Shown here: positions 6,329 through 8,303 of the stretch, piece after piece
Layout of the letters: each line of letters starts with the position of its first letter
Numbering within the stretch: the stretch's first letter is position 1
DNA from: Ruminococcus sp. UBA1780
GTDB taxonomy: Bacteria > Bacillota > Clostridia > Oscillospirales > Ruminococcaceae
DNA: 8,303 nt
Assembly: GCA_002315235.1 (NCBI GenBank)
Contig: DCGK01000049.1
Span: 8,964 to 17,266 of the forward strand
Reading direction: 5' to 3'
The notes under the pieces: model-generated
The model's database searches: none
Told to the model about the DNA's origin: nothing
The model's input: only the letters and a program-made list of their open reading frames with translations
Position numbers and translations under genes: made by a program

Positions 6329-8248
6329 TTATTCTGCCGTTAAAACCTTAATAACTGTTTCCCCTGTTTCAGAATCATACGCACTGCAGATTATTTTATT
6401 ATCTGATTCAACAAAGATTTCTCCTGCTCCGTCAGCTGTACCTGCAAGATTCATTATTTCATACGACTTCTGTTCAGCTGCGCTGTATCCCATTACCGTT
6501 TCGCCGATGCGGTAACAGAGGTCATATTTTCCGCTGCCTTCAACAAAATATGCATCATCTTCAAGAGTCAGTCTGAATTCCTCACTGAGCTTACCGCTTT
6601 CAGCATCCAGGGACATAATAATTGTCTCACCGTTTTCGTCCATACATACGGCCCTTGAAGCCTTTTCTGAAACAAGAAGCTCTGTTATATAGACCGACTG
6701 CTTTCCGCCTTCAGCCTTTGATTTGATATTTCCGTTTTTGTCAGTTACATAAACCAGCGTGTCAAGTGTATTTTTTCTGAATGTCTGGAACAGCATGTAT
6801 ATGTTTCCGTCTTTGTCAAAACGCATTTTCTGAATAACAGACTCACCCATAGTGTTCAGCTCATCAATTTTAAATGAGCTCTTCGGAGTTCCGTCTGCAT
6901 TTAACACATGGAAAATATATGCGTTGTTGATTTTACTTTCCGTTTCTGATTCAGCACCCGGATCATATGTTTCCGAGTAAACAATCGTACCGTCAGGTGA
7001 TGTGCAGTATTCGGATGTGTAGCCGAGAGTTGTCTGAAGTTCAGCATTCAGTTTTTCATTTCCGTTTGCGTCAAATGCAGTTACCGTTGTTGCAGACTCT
7101 GCAGCTGTAACCGAGTACATGAAAAATCTGTTTCCGTCTGAGGCAGCAGCAAAGCTCTCCTTAAGTGCTGAATCAAGGTCAACACCGAAGTTCATGACAA
7201 CATCCGTTTTATCAGAATCAAATCTGCATCCTCTGATACCTGATGAACTGATATATGTAAAGTCATAGCCCGGAACATTCAGTGTGCTTATGTAGTTAAT
7301 AAATCCGGGAGTCTTAATGTTATGAACAGCAGATGAAGTGCCGGTTTCACTGTCAATCTCATGTACAAAGAACTCTGAATAGTCACTTGTCATGCCAAGA
7401 CACATTTTTCCTTTTTCAGAAAAATACATTCCTGCAAAAAATCCGTCTTTTTCTGTAAAGTCTTCTCTCCTGAAAATCAGATTTCCGTCCCTGTCAGTTT
7501 TGTATAAATATGATTTCATATTCAGATCCATGCTGTATCTTACCGCGGTCACATATACTGATCCGTCTGAATCTGCCATCGCATCAAGAATACCCATCTC
7601 ATCATCAAGACTTAGCTTCTCAGTGAAATTAACTGAATTCACCAGCTTAAGTGTATCCTCGTCATAAACTTCAAAAAATGCTGTCGGACCTCCGTCATCA
7701 TAAACTGTCTTAAGTACCGTATAGTGACCGAAGCCGTCATTTCTGAAAGCAACAAGAGTATAGTTTTCTTCCGGAATCTCAGCCCTGGCCTTAACCTCTC
7801 CGGTTTCATAGTCAATGGCAGCAATCTGCTGCATGTTGAATTCATCGTTGTATACAAAACCAAGATTGTTTTTTCCTGCAGCCACTGACTGGATATACCC
7901 GTACTCCATAGCTTCAAGACTGATTTCTGAAGTTTTCTTCGTATCGAAATATGCAAGAACAGATGTTTCCTTCTGGAACGAACCGTTCATCTGCTCAAAA
8001 ACATAAATACTGTCGCCGCAGGGCTGAACTGACTTTACTATTTCAAAATCATGTCCGGAACCCACGTTTACAGCTGAAATGTCCTGTGTTCTCTCTTCTG
8101 TTTTTTCTGTAACTGAAGGAGAGGCTGGTGAAGACGGCTCCGAACCTGACTCAGGTGTTTTTCCTCTGTCGCATCCTGTAAATGATGACGCCATAAGTGC
8201 CGCAGCCGAAATGCCGGCAAGCAGTCTTATCATGCCTGATTTTTTCAT
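6329..8248 (-). CDS. Secreted lipoprotein of unknown function, beta-propeller-like
   Basis: I do not recognise this 639-residue protein as a named family. MKKSGMIRLLAGISAAALMA leads to SSFTGC, a lipobox-like site with lipidation expected at Cys26. A Ser/Pro/Glu/Thr-rich spacer (about 27-58) follows, as in proteins tethered to the outer face of the membrane. The rest is strand-rich, with recurring tight turns: DSDGSVYV (227-234), TDRDGNLIF (251-259), DANGNEKL (393-400), FDKDGNIYM (477-485), TDKNGNIK (502-509) and DENGETII (537-544). Such spacing suggests a WD40/PQQ/YVTN-like beta-propeller, a fold inference only. Similar segments occur, to my recollection, in front of solute-binding domains in related bacteria, but no such domain is seen here. 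The ATG at 8248 is preferred: AAAGGA lies 9 bases upstream and the signal peptide then starts MKK. An in-frame ATG at 8275 has poor spacing. It may sense or bind sugars at the cell surface, but nothing in the sequence proves this. Confidence 0.85.
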   Translation of the reverse strand: MKKSGMIRLLAGISAAALMASSFTGCDRGKTPESGSEPSSPASPSVTEKTEERTQDISAVNVGSGHDFEIVKSVQPCGDSIYVFEQMNGSFQKETSVLAYFDTKKTSEISLEAMEYGYIQSVAAGKNNLGFVYNDEFNMQQIAAIDYETGEVKARAEIPEENYTLVAFRNDGFGHYTVLKTVYDDGGPTAFFEVYDEDTLKLVNSVNFTEKLSLDDEMGILDAMADSDGSVYVTAVRYSMDLNMKSYLYKTDRDGNLIFRREDFTEKDGFFAGMYFSEKGKMCLGMTSDYSEFFVHEIDSETGTSSAVHNIKTPGFINYISTLNVPGYDFTYISSSGIRGCRFDSDKTDVVMNFGVDLDSALKESFAAASDGNRFFMYSVTAAESATTVTAFDANGNEKLNAELQTTLGYTSEYCTSPDGTIVYSETYDPGAESETESKINNAYIFHVLNADGTPKSSFKIDELNTMGESVIQKMRFDKDGNIYMLFQTFRKNTLDTLVYVTDKNGNIKSKAEGGKQSVYITELLVSEKASRAVCMDENGETIIMSLDAESGKLSEEFRLTLEDDAYFVEGSGKYDLCYRIGETVMGYSAAEQKSYEIMNLAGTADGAGEIFVESDNKIICSAYDSETGETVIKVLTAE

Positions 8249-8278
8249 GTTATTGTATCCTTTCGCTTTTATCATTGC

Positions 8279-8290
8279 TTCCTTAAGGAA
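8279..8290. promoter_or_regulatory. 12-base perfect palindrome upstream of the lipoprotein gene
   Basis: TTCCTTAAGGAA is self-complementary over all 12 bases and lies about 30 bases before the chosen ATG. It could be an operator half-site pair or chance. The promoter itself is not visible and probably lies beyond the window edge. Confidence 0.3.
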
Positions 8291-8303
8291 CCACTGATTA
8301 AAT

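Noticed and set aside
6285..6330. Second terminator just after the lipoprotein stop (GGCGT/ACGCT and CCG/CGG stems)
   Set aside because: The stems are only 3-5 pairs and no T-run follows them.
8249..8275. Nine-residue N-terminal extension of the lipoprotein (MIKAKGYNN)
   Set aside because: The AAGGA before that ATG is only about 4 bases away, while AAAGGA is well placed for the ATG at 8248, which gives a standard MKK signal peptide start.

Overview
The window looks like chromosomal DNA from a cellulolytic, cellulosome-forming Ruminococcus-type Firmicute, close to R. flavefaciens. Three things point there: a secreted GH9 enzyme with a CBM3c-like module and a C-terminal dockerin, a T-box leader in front of pheST, and strong AAGGAGG ribosome binding sites with moderate base composition. 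The genus is an inference from architecture and style, not from a database match. All four genes lie on the minus strand, so the window reads right to left.

Reading with transcription: (1) 8248-6329 encodes a secreted lipoprotein of unknown function, rich in beta-strand and 'D-x-D/N-G-N' turns, which suggests a beta-propeller. (2) The 107-base gap 6222-6328 holds a short intrinsic terminator for that gene, sitting inside the promoter region of the next gene. (3) 6221-3903 encodes a cellulosomal GH9 endoglucanase: signal peptide, GH9, CBM3c, Pro/Ser/Lys linker, dockerin. (4) 3566-3902 is a 337-base leader. A consensus sigma-70-type promoter (TTGACA, 17 bases, TATAAT) starts inside the last codons of the GH9 gene. 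It is followed by a 5' hairpin and a complete T-box riboswitch with candidate UUC specifier, stem III, UGGU/ACC T-box, antiterminator and terminator. (5) pheS (3565-2513) and pheT (2497-137) encode the two subunits of phenylalanyl-tRNA synthetase. They are 15 bases apart and the pheT Shine-Dalgarno overlaps the pheS stop codon. (6) 1-136 holds two hairpins, the second a long intrinsic terminator that ends the operon.

The pheST operon is a housekeeping unit, expected to switch on when uncharged tRNA-Phe accumulates. The GH9 enzyme is exported and docked to a scaffoldin through a cohesin for cellulose breakdown. The lipoprotein gene is separately terminated and may or may not share a role with the GH9 gene. 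I see no mobile element, CRISPR array, tRNA or rRNA. No clearly new system is evident. The least explained gene is the lipoprotein. The most interesting fine structure is how terminators and promoters are nested at both gene junctions.
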